Shown here piece after piece: positions 7,845-15,926 of a stretch of 37,020 nucleotides of DNA. Numbering within the stretch: the first letter of the stretch is position 1; each line of letters opens with the position of its first letter. This stretch comes from CAZOMR01 sp964580655 (GTDB lineage Bacteria > RBG-13-61-14 > CAZOMR01): assembly GCA_964580655.1 (NCBI GenBank), contig CAZOMR010000003.1, positions 1 through 37,020 of the forward strand, written 5' to 3'. A program made the position numbers and the translations under genes. The notes under the pieces were generated by a model. It saw only the letters and a program-made list of their open reading frames with translations. It was not told where the DNA came from and ran no database searches.

Positions 7845-8564
7845 TCACGACCATTTTCGGCTTTCAACAGACCGGATGTTCAAAAAGAGAAAGAAGGCAA
7901 TGAGGCAGAGATAAAAGATGACATCGCGGGAGTCAATGACCCCTCGGCCTATGGAGTCAAAGTGTCGGCCTGCATCAAGGAACTGTACCAGGAAGGCGAT
8001 AACCCCTGGCAAGGGGAGCATGGTGAACAATTCCTCGATTGAAAGCAGGGCCACACACACGAGCACGGTAAGCAGGAAAGCGATAAACTGGTTCTCTGTC
8101 ATGCTTGAGATGGCAGTGCCGATGGCGATGAAAGCGGCGCCCAGTAGAAAAAGGCCGACATACCCGCCGATGATGGGCCCGGGGTCCGGGTCGCCCAGAA
8201 GGGCCACGCTCAGGGGAACGGTCAGGCTCAACAGGAGAACAAATGCCAGGAAACACAGAGCGGCAAGATACTTGCCCAGGACAGCCTCGTAATCCTTGAC
8301 CGGCATGGTGAACAACAGTTCAAGTGTTCCGAGTTTCTTCTCCTCTGCCCAGACCCTCATGGTGATAGCGGGAACAAATATCCAGAGTCCGTAAATGAAG
8401 AATTCAAAGTATTCCTGCATTCGGGCCTGCCCGCTCGGAAGGAGTATGAACCAGATGAAGATGAAATTTACCACACTGAGGAACACGACTATGAAGAAGT
8501 AGGCCATCAGGGAATTAAAATAGCCCTTGAACTCTCTTGTAAAAATGGCTGATATTCTTGCCAT
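7845..8564 (-). CDS. ABC transporter permease, GldF-like (ABC-2 type)
   Basis: A 239-residue polytopic protein with about six TMs: a first helix in FNSLMAYFFIVVFLSVVNFIFIWF, a loop with the conserved EEKKLGTLELLFTMPVKDYE, then four to five further helices. The TLELL(L/F)TMPV stretch is characteristic of ABC-2 permeases of the GldF/NosY kind. It forms the membrane channel part with the ATPase encoded 9 bp upstream. The next gene, GldG-like, starts 16 bp after its stop. The substrate cannot be read from the sequence. Confidence 0.92.
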   Translation of the reverse strand: MARISAIFTREFKGYFNSLMAYFFIVVFLSVVNFIFIWFILLPSGQARMQEYFEFFIYGLWIFVPAITMRVWAEEKKLGTLELLFTMPVKDYEAVLGKYLAALCFLAFVLLLSLTVPLSVALLGDPDPGPIIGGYVGLFLLGAAFIAIGTAISSMTENQFIAFLLTVLVCVALLSIEELFTMLPLPGVIAFLVQFLDAGRHFDSIGRGVIDSRDVIFYLCLIAFFLFLNIRSVESRKWS

Positions 8565-8573
8565 GCCCTAATT

Positions 8574-9506
8574 CTATTCCCCTTTAGTGAGTTGAGTGAA
8601 GATATGCTCTAAAGTTGTCTTCTCGCGGTATAATTCCGCGAGGCTGAAGCCTGAGCGGGCCGCCAGGTGAAAAAGGTCTTCACAGAGGTCCTCTCCGTGC
8701 TGGCTGAAGAGTTCAAACTGATGAATTCCCGCGTCCTCGCCTTTATGAATAAATTCCTTCACCGCTGAAAGCCCGCGGAATTTGTCTTCAATATCCTTTC
8801 TCTTTCCCCTGATCCTGATCCGGTGGGCCTCCCCGGCCTTGGCCCTCTTTCCAATTTCCTCCATGGAGTCATCTGCCACGATCCTGCCATTGTCAATGAT
8901 AATCACCCGTCCGCAAGTGGCCTCAACCTCGGAAAGGATGTGAGTGGAAAAGATCACGGTCTTTTCCTTTCCCAGTTCCTTGATCAGGCTCCGGATTCCG
9001 ATGATCTGGTTGGGATCAAGCCCTGAGGTCGGCTCATCAAGCAGAAGTATCTCCGGATCATGGATCATGGCCTGGGCCAGGCCAACACGCTGGCGGAATC
9101 CCTTGGAGAGCTCTCCTATGTCCATCTTGAGCACCGGTCTGAGCCCGCAGACCTCTATCATCTTCTCGATGCTCGCCTTCCTTGTACCAGAATCAATTCC
9201 GCGCAGTCTTGCCACATAGTCCAGGAATTCGGTTACTTCCATGTCCAGGTAGAGGGGTGCGTTTTCAGGGAGGTATCCTGTTTTTTGTTTGACCTGGAAG
9301 GAATCGGTGAGGACATCAAATCCCGCGATCCTGGCAGTGCCTTCGTCCGCAGGTAGAAAGCAAGTGAGGACTCGCAAGGTGGTGGTCTTTCCCGCGCCGT
9401 TGGGACCGAGGAATCCCACGACCTCGCCCTTCTTCACACTGAAGCTGATGTCATCAACCGCATTGATATGGCCGAATCGCCTGGTAAGTCTTTCAACCTC
9501 GATCAT
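8574..9506 (-). CDS. ABC transporter ATPase, GldA-like
   Basis: A 310-residue ATPase. Walker A is GPNGAGKTTTLR, the signature is LSKGFRQRVGLAQAM, Walker B is ILLLDEPTSGLDP and the H-loop is FSTHIL. A C-terminal region of about 90 residues (after residue 215) resembles the DUF4162-type extension seen in GldA/NatA-like ATPases. The ATG at 9506 gives the usual MIEVERLTRRFG start and has AGGG two bases before it. A GTG at 9527 would add seven residues. It is the first gene of the minus-strand ABC operon and so should be transcribed from the divergent region at 9.5-9.9 kb. Confidence 0.93.
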   Translation of the reverse strand: MIEVERLTRRFGHINAVDDISFSVKKGEVVGFLGPNGAGKTTTLRVLTCFLPADEGTARIAGFDVLTDSFQVKQKTGYLPENAPLYLDMEVTEFLDYVARLRGIDSGTRKASIEKMIEVCGLRPVLKMDIGELSKGFRQRVGLAQAMIHDPEILLLDEPTSGLDPNQIIGIRSLIKELGKEKTVIFSTHILSEVEATCGRVIIIDNGRIVADDSMEEIGKRAKAGEAHRIRIRGKRKDIEDKFRGLSAVKEFIHKGEDAGIHQFELFSQHGEDLCEDLFHLAARSGFSLAELYREKTTLEHIFTQLTKGE

Positions 9507-9656
9507 TGCCCTGTATGTCCATGACACTGAAAATTTTAAAAGGTTCCCTCATTTCACTGGATTTCCCGCCAGCCAGAAACATTTTATTCATATTTTCGGA
9601 AATATCAAGGGCTGAAAGAAATTTTTGAGAAATTTTTCCTTCCGGAGGCCGGAGGC

Positions 9657-9673
9657 TTGCAATGCATTTGCAA
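9657..9673. promoter_or_regulatory. Operator-like near-palindrome over the -35 region
   Basis: TTGCAATGCATTTGCAA: two TTGCAA arms flank TGCAT. Adding one A would make a perfect 18-base palindrome. It covers the -35 hexamer and the first 11 bases of the spacer, where a repressor would block RNA polymerase. No regulator gene is adjacent. This is inference from symmetry and position. Confidence 0.35.
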
Positions 9674-9685
9674 ATAGTGTATAAA
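9657..9685 (+). promoter_or_regulatory. Sigma70-like promoter for the WecA-type gene
   Basis: TTGCAA (9657-9662), a 17-bp spacer, then TATAAA (9680-9685). The -10 matches at 5 of 6 positions and the -35 at 4 of 6, with optimal spacing. This predicts an untranslated leader of about 200 bases before the GTG at 9892. It is the best promoter-like match I found in the window. Confidence 0.5.
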
Positions 9686-9788
9686 GATTGTGGTTCGAAA
9701 GGAAGGGTAGGTGTGTTCGCGGTATCCGCTTGAGTTACAGCGAGAAAGCATACCCGGGAAAATCATGGCCTTATTCACCGGTGCGGTA

Positions 9789-9815
9789 TGGACATCGAGC
9801 GTGGACATCGTAGCG
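9789..9815 (+). repeat. Short tandem direct repeat in the leader
   Basis: Two adjacent copies: TGGACATCGAGCG (9789-9801) and TGGACATCGTAGCG (9802-9815), differing by one inserted T. It lies in the predicted leader about 80-100 bp before the GTG start. Function unknown; it may be chance. Confidence 0.5.
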
Positions 9816-9879
9816 AAGCTCGTGTCAGGATCGCCGGAGTCTGCGGCTTCATTCTCTTTAGATCGGATCAGAGGATCAT

Positions 9880-9883
9880 AGGA
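9880..9883 (+). promoter_or_regulatory. Ribosome-binding site of the WecA-type gene
   Basis: AGGA at 9880-9883, eight bases before the GTG at 9892. It supports GTG as the start, giving MDFLLSNKTYVACFLAP and a first TM directly after the N-terminus. Confidence 0.6.
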
Positions 9884-9891
9884 CGGCAGTC

Positions 9892-11448
9892 GTGGATTTT
9901 CTGCTTTCAAACAAGACCTATGTTGCCTGCTTTCTTGCCCCTCTACTTGTGGTGTATCTGATTACGCCACTCGTCAGCCGGTTGGCCCGGCGCCTGGGAG
10001 CCATTGACAGGCCGAATCACCGCAAGATCCACTCGCAGGCCACGCCGCTGATGGGAGGCCTGGCTATTTACCTTGGCATGTGGTTGCCGATTCTGGCCTT
10101 GAGCTTCTGGGACAATGATGTAACCGCGCGGGTGGGCGGGAAGTGGCCGCAGTTTGCAGTCGTGGCAATGGCTGGTGCGGCAGTGATGTTGTCCGGCATT
10201 CTGGATGATCTTCGAGGTCTAAGTGTCATAAAAAAGCTCCTGGTTCAAGTCCCGCTGGCAGTCCTTTTTACCATGTTCGTCGCTCATTTCGACAATATAA
10301 ACATCCCCGGAATTGGCAGGGTTGACCTGGGCATCTGGGGTATACCCCTGACCATCATTTGGATAGTGGGTATTACCAATGCCCTGAACCTGGTTGATGG
10401 AATAGACGGGCTCGCAACAGGCGTGGCTTTCTTTGTCGCGCTGACCACATCGGTACTTGCCATCATGGGCGGCAAGGAATTCCTGGCTCTTGTAATGCTC
10501 GCCATGGCCGGCGCATGCCTGGGATTCCTTCGTTACAACTTCACTCCGGCAAAGATATTCCTGGGCGATACGGGCAGTCTATTCCTTGGTATGACGCTGG
10601 CCGCAACCTCGGTCATGGCAAGCAGTAAGAGCCATGTGGCGGCATCTCTCCTGGTGGCAGTGATAATTTTGGGTTACCCGGTCATTGATACCCTTCTTGC
10701 CATGGCCCGGAGAGGACTCCATGGCAAGTCCATGTTCACTCCCGATCGCGGGCACATTCACCACCGTCTGCTGGCAAGGGGCCTTGGCCACAGCAGGGCC
10801 GCAATGGTGATCTACGTCTTCTGCGCGGCTCTGAGTATCCTGGCTCTCGCGATAGTGGCGCAAAGCTCTTTTGCGGCTCTGATGTCGCTTATAGTCGTAA
10901 CCGCAATGGCGGCTCTGGGCCTGAACTTCCTGGGCCTCTTCAGGCTTTTCCAGCCCAAGGATATAAAGGAAACCAGAGCCAGATTCCTGGCCTCCCATTA
11001 CCTGACCAAGATGCTGGTCGCCAAGCTCTCCGTGGCTGAGACCATTCAGCAGGTCTATGCCCTGTTAGAGCAGGCCTGCGCTGAGTTTCATATGCTGTCT
11101 CTGCAGGTCGAGCTGGACCCGACTCTGATCCCGGAAGGTCAGAATCAGCGCCATGTATGGGTCAACAACGAGCAGGCGGAGTTCGAAAGTGATCTCGATA
11201 AAACCGCGCGCGCTAAAGAGGAGTTCCTCTTTGGCGGGGAAGGAGAGTTGAAAGTTCGCGTTCTCTACAAAGCCACAGGGCAGGCCGAAGATATGAGTAA
11301 TGAATACTTGTTCCATCTCTCGCGCCTGGTAGATGCCGGCGCCGTGCGCCTAAGAGAGATGTCCTCCGATCTCAAGCCTTCGGCCGGCCTATCTGAGGAC
11401 GGGTCTTTAAGAAGCCTGGATGCAGGGGAATTGGAGAGGAAGGTTTAG
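9892..11448 (+). CDS. WecA/TagO-type polyprenyl-phosphate sugar-1-P transferase with C-terminal extension
   Basis: A 518-residue protein. Residues 1-350 are a polytopic MraY/WecA-family core with PNHRKIHSQATPLMGG (41-56), the Mg-binding LDDL (104-107), NALNLVDGIDG (163-173), FLGDTGS (223-229) and the DRGHIHHRL histidine loop (285-293) typical of WecA rather than MraY. The enzyme moves a HexNAc-1-phosphate from UDP-sugar to undecaprenyl phosphate in the inner membrane and so starts a lipid-linked glycan. Residues 351-518 form a soluble extension that I do not recognise and that WecA lacks. It is the only plus-strand gene, convergent with the wecC-like gene 21 bp away, and probably primes the glycan built by the downstream locus. 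Confidence 0.92.
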   Translation: MDFLLSNKTYVACFLAPLLVVYLITPLVSRLARRLGAIDRPNHRKIHSQATPLMGGLAIYLGMWLPILALSFWDNDVTARVGGKWPQFAVVAMAGAAVMLSGILDDLRGLSVIKKLLVQVPLAVLFTMFVAHFDNINIPGIGRVDLGIWGIPLTIIWIVGITNALNLVDGIDGLATGVAFFVALTTSVLAIMGGKEFLALVMLAMAGACLGFLRYNFTPAKIFLGDTGSLFLGMTLAATSVMASSKSHVAASLLVAVIILGYPVIDTLLAMARRGLHGKSMFTPDRGHIHHRLLARGLGHSRAAMVIYVFCAALSILALAIVAQSSFAALMSLIVVTAMAALGLNFLGLFRLFQPKDIKETRARFLASHYLTKMLVAKLSVAETIQQVYALLEQACAEFHMLSLQVELDPTLIPEGQNQRHVWVNNEQAEFESDLDKTARAKEEFLFGGEGELKVRVLYKATGQAEDMSNEYLFHLSRLVDAGAVRLREMSSDLKPSAGLSEDGSLRSLDAGELERKV

Positions 11449-11469
11449 GAGGGGAGTGGGGTCAGGTCT

Positions 11470-12750
11470 TCACATGAATTTTAACTCTGCGGTGCCGGTA
11501 ACAATGACGGTAAAACCCGCATGACGCAGTGAATTATGGTCAAGCCAGTTTCGGGAATCAAATATAAGTCGCCCGGTCATGTGCTCGGATAATATCTCGG
11601 CCGATAGATCGCGGTAAGCCCGGTGTTCAGTCATCAGCGCGGCCGCGGCCGCGTTTTCCAGACATGCGGCCAGGTCGTTGCTGATCTCGAATCCATGATG
11701 CGCTCCAGGCTTTACCAGGGGATCGTGTATGTGCACCTTGATGCCCTTTTTAACTGCCAGATTCGCTATCAGCAATGCCGGACTTTCTCTCGGATCGTCA
11801 ATATCGGCCTTGTATGCGGCACCGAGTATGGCTAGTTTATCACCGGGCCCCAGTTGTCCAGTATTCATCATCCGGTTGAGTATCCTCTTGCTTTGACCCT
11901 CATTCACCTCACGGGCACGGCGAAGCAAGGATGTGTGTTCCGGGTAGGCTTCAACCAGGAACCACGGGTCTACAGGAATGCAATGCCCCCCAACACCCGG
12001 ACCGGGCTTCAGGATATTCACGCGCGGATGATGGTTGGCATACTCAATCGCTTTCCATACATCAACGCCGGACTCCTCGCTGATCCTGGCGAATACATTG
12101 GCCAGAGCGATGTTCACATCCCGGTAGATGTTTTCCATCAACTTGCACATCTCTGCGGTCCTGTCATCCGTGAGCAATATCTTTCCCTGGCACAGGCGCT
12201 CATAAATGGCACTCGCGCGTTCTGCGGACTTCGCCGTATAACCGCCGATGATCCGATCATTGTTCACAAGCTCGCTCAATGTGTTGCCCGGAAGAACACG
12301 CTCGGGACAATAGCATAAGTCAAAGTCACGGCCAGGGTCCAGGCCTGATTCCTTCAGTATGCGGCCCACCACATTCCGCGTCGTTCCCACCGGCGAGGTG
12401 GATTCAAGAATGACCAGATTGCCGGGCCTCAGATGCGGAATTATTGCCCGCACTGCGGCCTCGACCGCGCTCAGGTCAACTTTCTTTTCTTCTGTAAGCG
12501 GGGTCTGAACACAGATGATGAAGGTATCCGAAGGCTCAGGGTCTCTCGAGGCCACAAGATTTCCGCTTTGAACAGCCGCGGAGACCAGTGTGGCAAGCCC
12601 GGATTCCTCCATTCGCGTCCTGCCGGACCGCAGGGCCTCCACAATGGCATGATCTATGTCCACGCCAAGCACGCGAAAGCCCGCGTTAGCAAGCAGACTC
12701 GCGGTCGGAAGGCCAATATAGCCAAGACCAAGCACGCACACTTCAGCCAA
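11470..12750 (-). CDS. wecC: UDP-N-acetyl-D-mannosamine dehydrogenase, WecC family
   Basis: A 426-residue nucleotide-sugar dehydrogenase. It has an N-terminal Rossmann fold (VLGLGYIGLP, 6-15), a central domain, and the catalytic cysteine at about 257 in VNILKPGPGVGGHCIPVDPW, closest to the WecC form of this motif. A C-terminal UDP-binding domain has KADIDDPRESPA. It oxidises UDP-ManNAc twice to UDP-ManNAcA with NAD. The start is a TTG at 12750; GTG codons at residues 4 and 6 are possible alternatives. No wecB (UDP-GlcNAc 2-epimerase) is in the window, so the epimer must come from elsewhere, or the substrate may differ (for example UDP-GlcNAc or UDP-GalNAc). It is the last gene of the minus-strand glycan locus. 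Confidence 0.9.
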   Translation of the reverse strand: MAEVCVLGLGYIGLPTASLLANAGFRVLGVDIDHAIVEALRSGRTRMEESGLATLVSAAVQSGNLVASRDPEPSDTFIICVQTPLTEEKKVDLSAVEAAVRAIIPHLRPGNLVILESTSPVGTTRNVVGRILKESGLDPGRDFDLCYCPERVLPGNTLSELVNNDRIIGGYTAKSAERASAIYERLCQGKILLTDDRTAEMCKLMENIYRDVNIALANVFARISEESGVDVWKAIEYANHHPRVNILKPGPGVGGHCIPVDPWFLVEAYPEHTSLLRRAREVNEGQSKRILNRMMNTGQLGPGDKLAILGAAYKADIDDPRESPALLIANLAVKKGIKVHIHDPLVKPGAHHGFEISNDLAACLENAAAAALMTEHRAYRDLSAEILSEHMTGRLIFDSRNWLDHNSLRHAGFTVIVTGTAELKFM

Positions 12751-12783
12751 TTTTCCGCCCTCTCTCTATTGTTTCTCTTTTAT

Positions 12784-12815
12784 TTCACCGCGAAGACGCA
12801 AAGAACGCAAAGAAG
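12784..12815. repeat. Intergenic CGCAAAGA-type dispersed repeat copy
   Basis: A 32-base purine-rich element in the 111-bp gap between the GT4 and wecC-like genes. It contains two perfect adjacent copies of ACGCAAAGA (12796-12804 and 12805-12813), preceded by CACCGCGAAG. Very similar elements are, from memory, dispersed in intergenic regions of diverse bacteria and often create spurious TKTQRTQR-like ORFs; the same peptide appears here in a plus-strand frame. Only one copy is in this window. Confidence 0.55.
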
Positions 12816-12861
12816 ATTCTATTTTATATTTTTAATATCTGTGCAAGCGACTAAGGCCTTC

Positions 12862-14115
12862 TCAGCTTTTTGCGAACACTGTTTTATCTCCACTACATAT
12901 AGCGTTCAGGATGTCAAGATACCTTTCAGCCAAGACACGGCGGTCATAGTGCTTGAGCACATATTGTCTGCCACTTTTACCCATGTCCTCTAATCCCTTG
13001 CTGTCTCGCGAAAGACGCCGGATCGCAGAAACCATCGCGGATACATTCTCTGGAGGAACATACTCTCCCGCACCTGCTGATTCCACCAGCCTGCGCGCCT
13101 CGCCACCAACGGCTAACAGGATCGGGCGCTCCATGCCAAGATACTCGAATATCTTGGACGGCAGTACCTCCTGGAAACGAGGGCTGTCGCGTAAAGTTAC
13201 CACGCCAAGATCGCACCCGGCATAAAACAGGGGCACGCGGTCCTTGGCCTGCTGGCCGATAAACTGGACATTCTCAAGTTGCAGGCGAGCCGCAAGCTCC
13301 TTGAGATTATCCTTCTCAGCGCCTTCTCCGACAAAGACAAAAAGAAGCCTCTTTTCATCCCGCAGTTCTCCGGCAACTTCAAGCACACTACTCAACCCGT
13401 GGGCCATGCCATGAGTGCCGATGTAAAGCAGGACAAATTTATCTTGCCAGCCGAACTCACGGCGCACCTCGTTGGCCTTCGGACCAGGCAGGAAGAGTTC
13501 GGTGTCAATGCCGTTATGAATGATACTCATCTTGCCTTCTGAAATTCCGTATAGTGATTTGATGCTCCGTAGATACCCTTCTCCCACCGTTACTATGCGG
13601 TCGCAGTGATTGTATAAAAAATTCGCCAGACCCCGCAGACCACTTATGATGATGTTATCTTGCATTGCATCTATGGCCAGGATTGATTCCGGCCACAGGT
13701 CCCGCACCTCGAACACGAATGGAACCCGCATAGCTTTAGCCAGGAGGTAACCTACAAACCCGCACAGCAAATGAGGCGATGTCGCAATGATGATGTCAGG
13801 CCGGCCGGCTCGCAAACAGCCGATCAGGCTCGCTGACAACATAAACGAAAAGTAGGACAGCATTCGCCTGGCAGTCCCTTTATTCGCCGTGGCATAGACA
13901 TAGACGCGGATCACATCAATGCCGTCCTTTGTCTCCCGCCGGGTCAGCTTAAAGCGGTCCTGCCTGGCCTTGACACCCACCGGATGGTGCGCGAAGCCGG
14001 TAAGCACTGTAACCTTGTGACCGAGCCGCACCCACTCGCGGGACAGCTCGTGCACACGCGCGGCTGGTGCGCCCATCTCCGGCGGAAAGTATTGTGAGAC
14101 ATATAATATCCGCAC
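12862..14115 (-). CDS. GT4 glycosyltransferase, WbuB/WcaI-like
   Basis: A 417-residue GT-B glycosyltransferase. The N-terminus MRILYVSQYFPPEMGAPAAR and the EVRDLWPES motif (about 137-145) are typical of the WbuB/WcaI group. The C-terminal GT1 domain has LLYIGTHGMAHGL, VFVGEGAEK and the donor-binding LPSKIFEYLGMERPILL. It acts on the cytoplasmic side, adding a sugar to a lipid-linked chain; the WbuB group often adds deoxy-HexNAc residues, but the donor cannot be fixed here. The start is GTG with GAGG about 8 bases upstream, and its G is shared with the TAG stop of the heparinase-like gene (TAGTG). The two are thus tightly coupled. Confidence 0.9.
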   Translation of the reverse strand: MRILYVSQYFPPEMGAPAARVHELSREWVRLGHKVTVLTGFAHHPVGVKARQDRFKLTRRETKDGIDVIRVYVYATANKGTARRMLSYFSFMLSASLIGCLRAGRPDIIIATSPHLLCGFVGYLLAKAMRVPFVFEVRDLWPESILAIDAMQDNIIISGLRGLANFLYNHCDRIVTVGEGYLRSIKSLYGISEGKMSIIHNGIDTELFLPGPKANEVRREFGWQDKFVLLYIGTHGMAHGLSSVLEVAGELRDEKRLLFVFVGEGAEKDNLKELAARLQLENVQFIGQQAKDRVPLFYAGCDLGVVTLRDSPRFQEVLPSKIFEYLGMERPILLAVGGEARRLVESAGAGEYVPPENVSAMVSAIRRLSRDSKGLEDMGKSGRQYVLKHYDRRVLAERYLDILNAICSGDKTVFAKS

Positions 14116-15909
14116 TAATCAGCCTCGATCACGGTCCGGACTTTGACCGGAATGGAAGTCTCGACACGAAAGGCAAGGCGCGTGGCTTCAATTTCAAGAC
14201 CATATTTAGGGTGATACGGTCGCGGCTCGGAAGATAGACGCATATTATCCGGGCCATTCACGCTTACCCGGAGGAGACTGGAACCGCTCCTTAATTCCCA
14301 GCCCCCGGGCCGAGCAGAAGCCTTCCACTCCGGAGCTATCAGCAGGCCTCCCTGGACCAGGTGAATTCCCTTTCCCCGGACCAGGTCCGTGATGGCGAGC
14401 GAGCCGCGGTCATTCACCGTGATGGTTCGCAGATGCCGGGGCCTGCCGGAAAGGTGGTCGTATCCGTCATGGGACCCGGAGGCTGTCAAGTTTTCTCCGG
14501 AAAAATCAGCGCTCACCCCGAGCGGGCGGGCGCGGCGGCCGACGCGGAAGATGTGCCATACTTCGCTGGAATTCTTGCGGTCTATGCAGACCGTGTTGTG
14601 AGCCTGTGTGGACCGGTCGTAGCCGCGCCGGTCGTTATTGTCATAACTGTGCGTGCCGGGGTCCACAAAGAGCCGCTGATCCTTGAAGGAGCACTCGATA
14701 GAAAGCGTGTCCGNNNNNNNNNNCATGCGCATGTCCGGGCTGATAATCCGGGCCCACATGCCCTACATCGAAGAAAAGAGTCCACGGATTTCCATGCCAT
14801 ACGATCATACCTGTGTCGGCAAAGTATCGGCCTCCGAAACGCGGCCTCGCATCAACCCATACCCCGATCCGCTCGCCGAAGGCCAGCATATCCGCGGGAT
14901 TGCAAACCGCATCTAATGCCGCGTCATTGAAAAGCGGGATTCGACCATCCGGATGGCGCATCCAGGCCAGGTACTCCGCCATCTTTGACCAGGTATCGCG
15001 CACATTTGTTGAGACGGCTTTATCTTCAAGAAGCATAGCAAGTGAGAGAACATCCTCCATGATATGAATATGGTACATCGGGCTTCTCTCAAAGTGGCCT
15101 CCATCAGGCAAAACCTGCTCCTTGATCTGCCCGGCCGCAAGTTCAGTGGCCTTTTTCAACCACTTTTCAGCTTCAGCGCCGCGAAAGAAGCGGCCGGCCC
15201 AGGCTAGGCCCACTGCATCGCGTAGAAGGTGATTGCCGCGCAGGTCCCATTCAAGATGGTCGTACAAGTACGCGGCCTGTTGCCACAAACTGCGCAAGAA
15301 TATTTCTTCAAACTCCGGCCATGAGCTTTCTCCGGATCCTTCGGACAGGCGTTCCGGGCCCAGAGCGAGGAAGGTGCGAATCCACCAGCCGAGACGCGTT
15401 GCGACTGCAAAGGAATTCCACGCAAGGTCCCGCGCTCCAGGCGCCCTGAGATCGCAGGTTTCGATCCAATCCGATACATACCCTTTTAGAAGGTCTGCGG
15501 CCAGCTCGGACATCTCGTCCTGCCTCTGGACCGCTTCTGCAAGGTCATAGGCCCAGTAATGGTAATGGAGGGTATTTGTCCAGAGGCGGTTCGCGGACTG
15601 CGGGCCCATCTGCCAATTCGATTCTGTGCGACCTATTTTGAAACCGCGGTTGAGATGCTCAAACTCCCCGCGGGCCAACATCTCCACTGCCTCGGCTCCA
15701 ACCGGTCCGGGCCTGTGAAAGAGCGGGATGGAAGGAAAGCCAGGGGCACGAATTGCGGAATTCGATGTTCCGCTAAACAACAGCGGCGGCGATGGAAGGG
15801 CCGCTGGCTGGAACCTGTGCTCGATCAGGTATCGCATGCGCCATAAAATCTGGGACAATCGCAGATGTCGGAGAGTTCGAAGGAGTGTGGGAATGTTGCC
15901 GAGTTTCAT
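14115..15909 (-). CDS. Heparinase II/III-family protein (gene interrupted by assembly Ns)
   Basis: As printed the frame is broken by ten Ns (14714-14723). With the Ns removed the gene is 1785 nt, 594 residues, and uninterrupted. It has an N-terminal alpha-toroid (about 1-350) with GNHLLRD (225-231) and GGHFERSPMYH (270-280, candidate catalytic Tyr), then a C-terminal beta domain starting DYQPGHAHADTLSIE (about 388-402) with a conserved His. Family members are polysaccharide lyases or eliminases acting on uronic-acid glycans. No signal peptide is visible, so a cytoplasmic or membrane-associated role in glycan synthesis, or export by another route, is open. This type recurs in exopolysaccharide loci next to the fused dehydrogenase found here. 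It lies between a methyltransferase (17 bp upstream) and a GT4. Confidence 0.9.
14714..14723. other. Ten-N assembly spacer of apparent zero true length
   Basis: Ten Ns inside the heparinase-family gene. On the minus strand the left contig ends CAT GCG CAT G and the right begins CG GAC ACG CTT. Direct joining gives CAT GCG CAT GCG GAC ACG, that is HAHADT, the family motif in frame. The joined junction sequence CGCATGCG is itself palindromic, and CATGCGCATG next to it is too, which may have broken the assembly. Confidence 0.85.
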
Positions 15910-15926
15910 GGGATGTCAATTACATC

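Larger units (their letters stand above)
9507..9891. other. Divergent intergenic region, no gene
   Basis: 385 bp between the minus-strand ABC operon and the plus-strand WecA-like gene. It holds the plus-strand promoter and palindrome described separately, an imperfect tandem copy of CCGGAGG around 9642-9656, and a tandem repeat at 9789-9815. The only long open frame (9605-9910, minus) has low-complexity, gene-unlike sequence and no family resemblance. I did not find a convincing promoter for the minus-strand operon. Confidence 0.7.

Noticed and set aside
9605..9910. Minus-strand 101-codon ORF in the divergent intergenic region
   Set aside because: Gene-unlike composition, no recognisable family, and it covers the promoter and start of the real plus-strand gene.
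12433..12993. Plus-strand ORF containing a TAKTQRTQR peptide
   Set aside because: It runs antisense over wecC and the GT4 gene, and the peptide is the well-known artefact of translating the CGCAAAGA-type repeat.
14115..15909. Two separate heparinase fragments or a pseudogene
   Set aside because: The frame break is produced by ten inserted Ns; direct joining restores the frame and the conserved motif.
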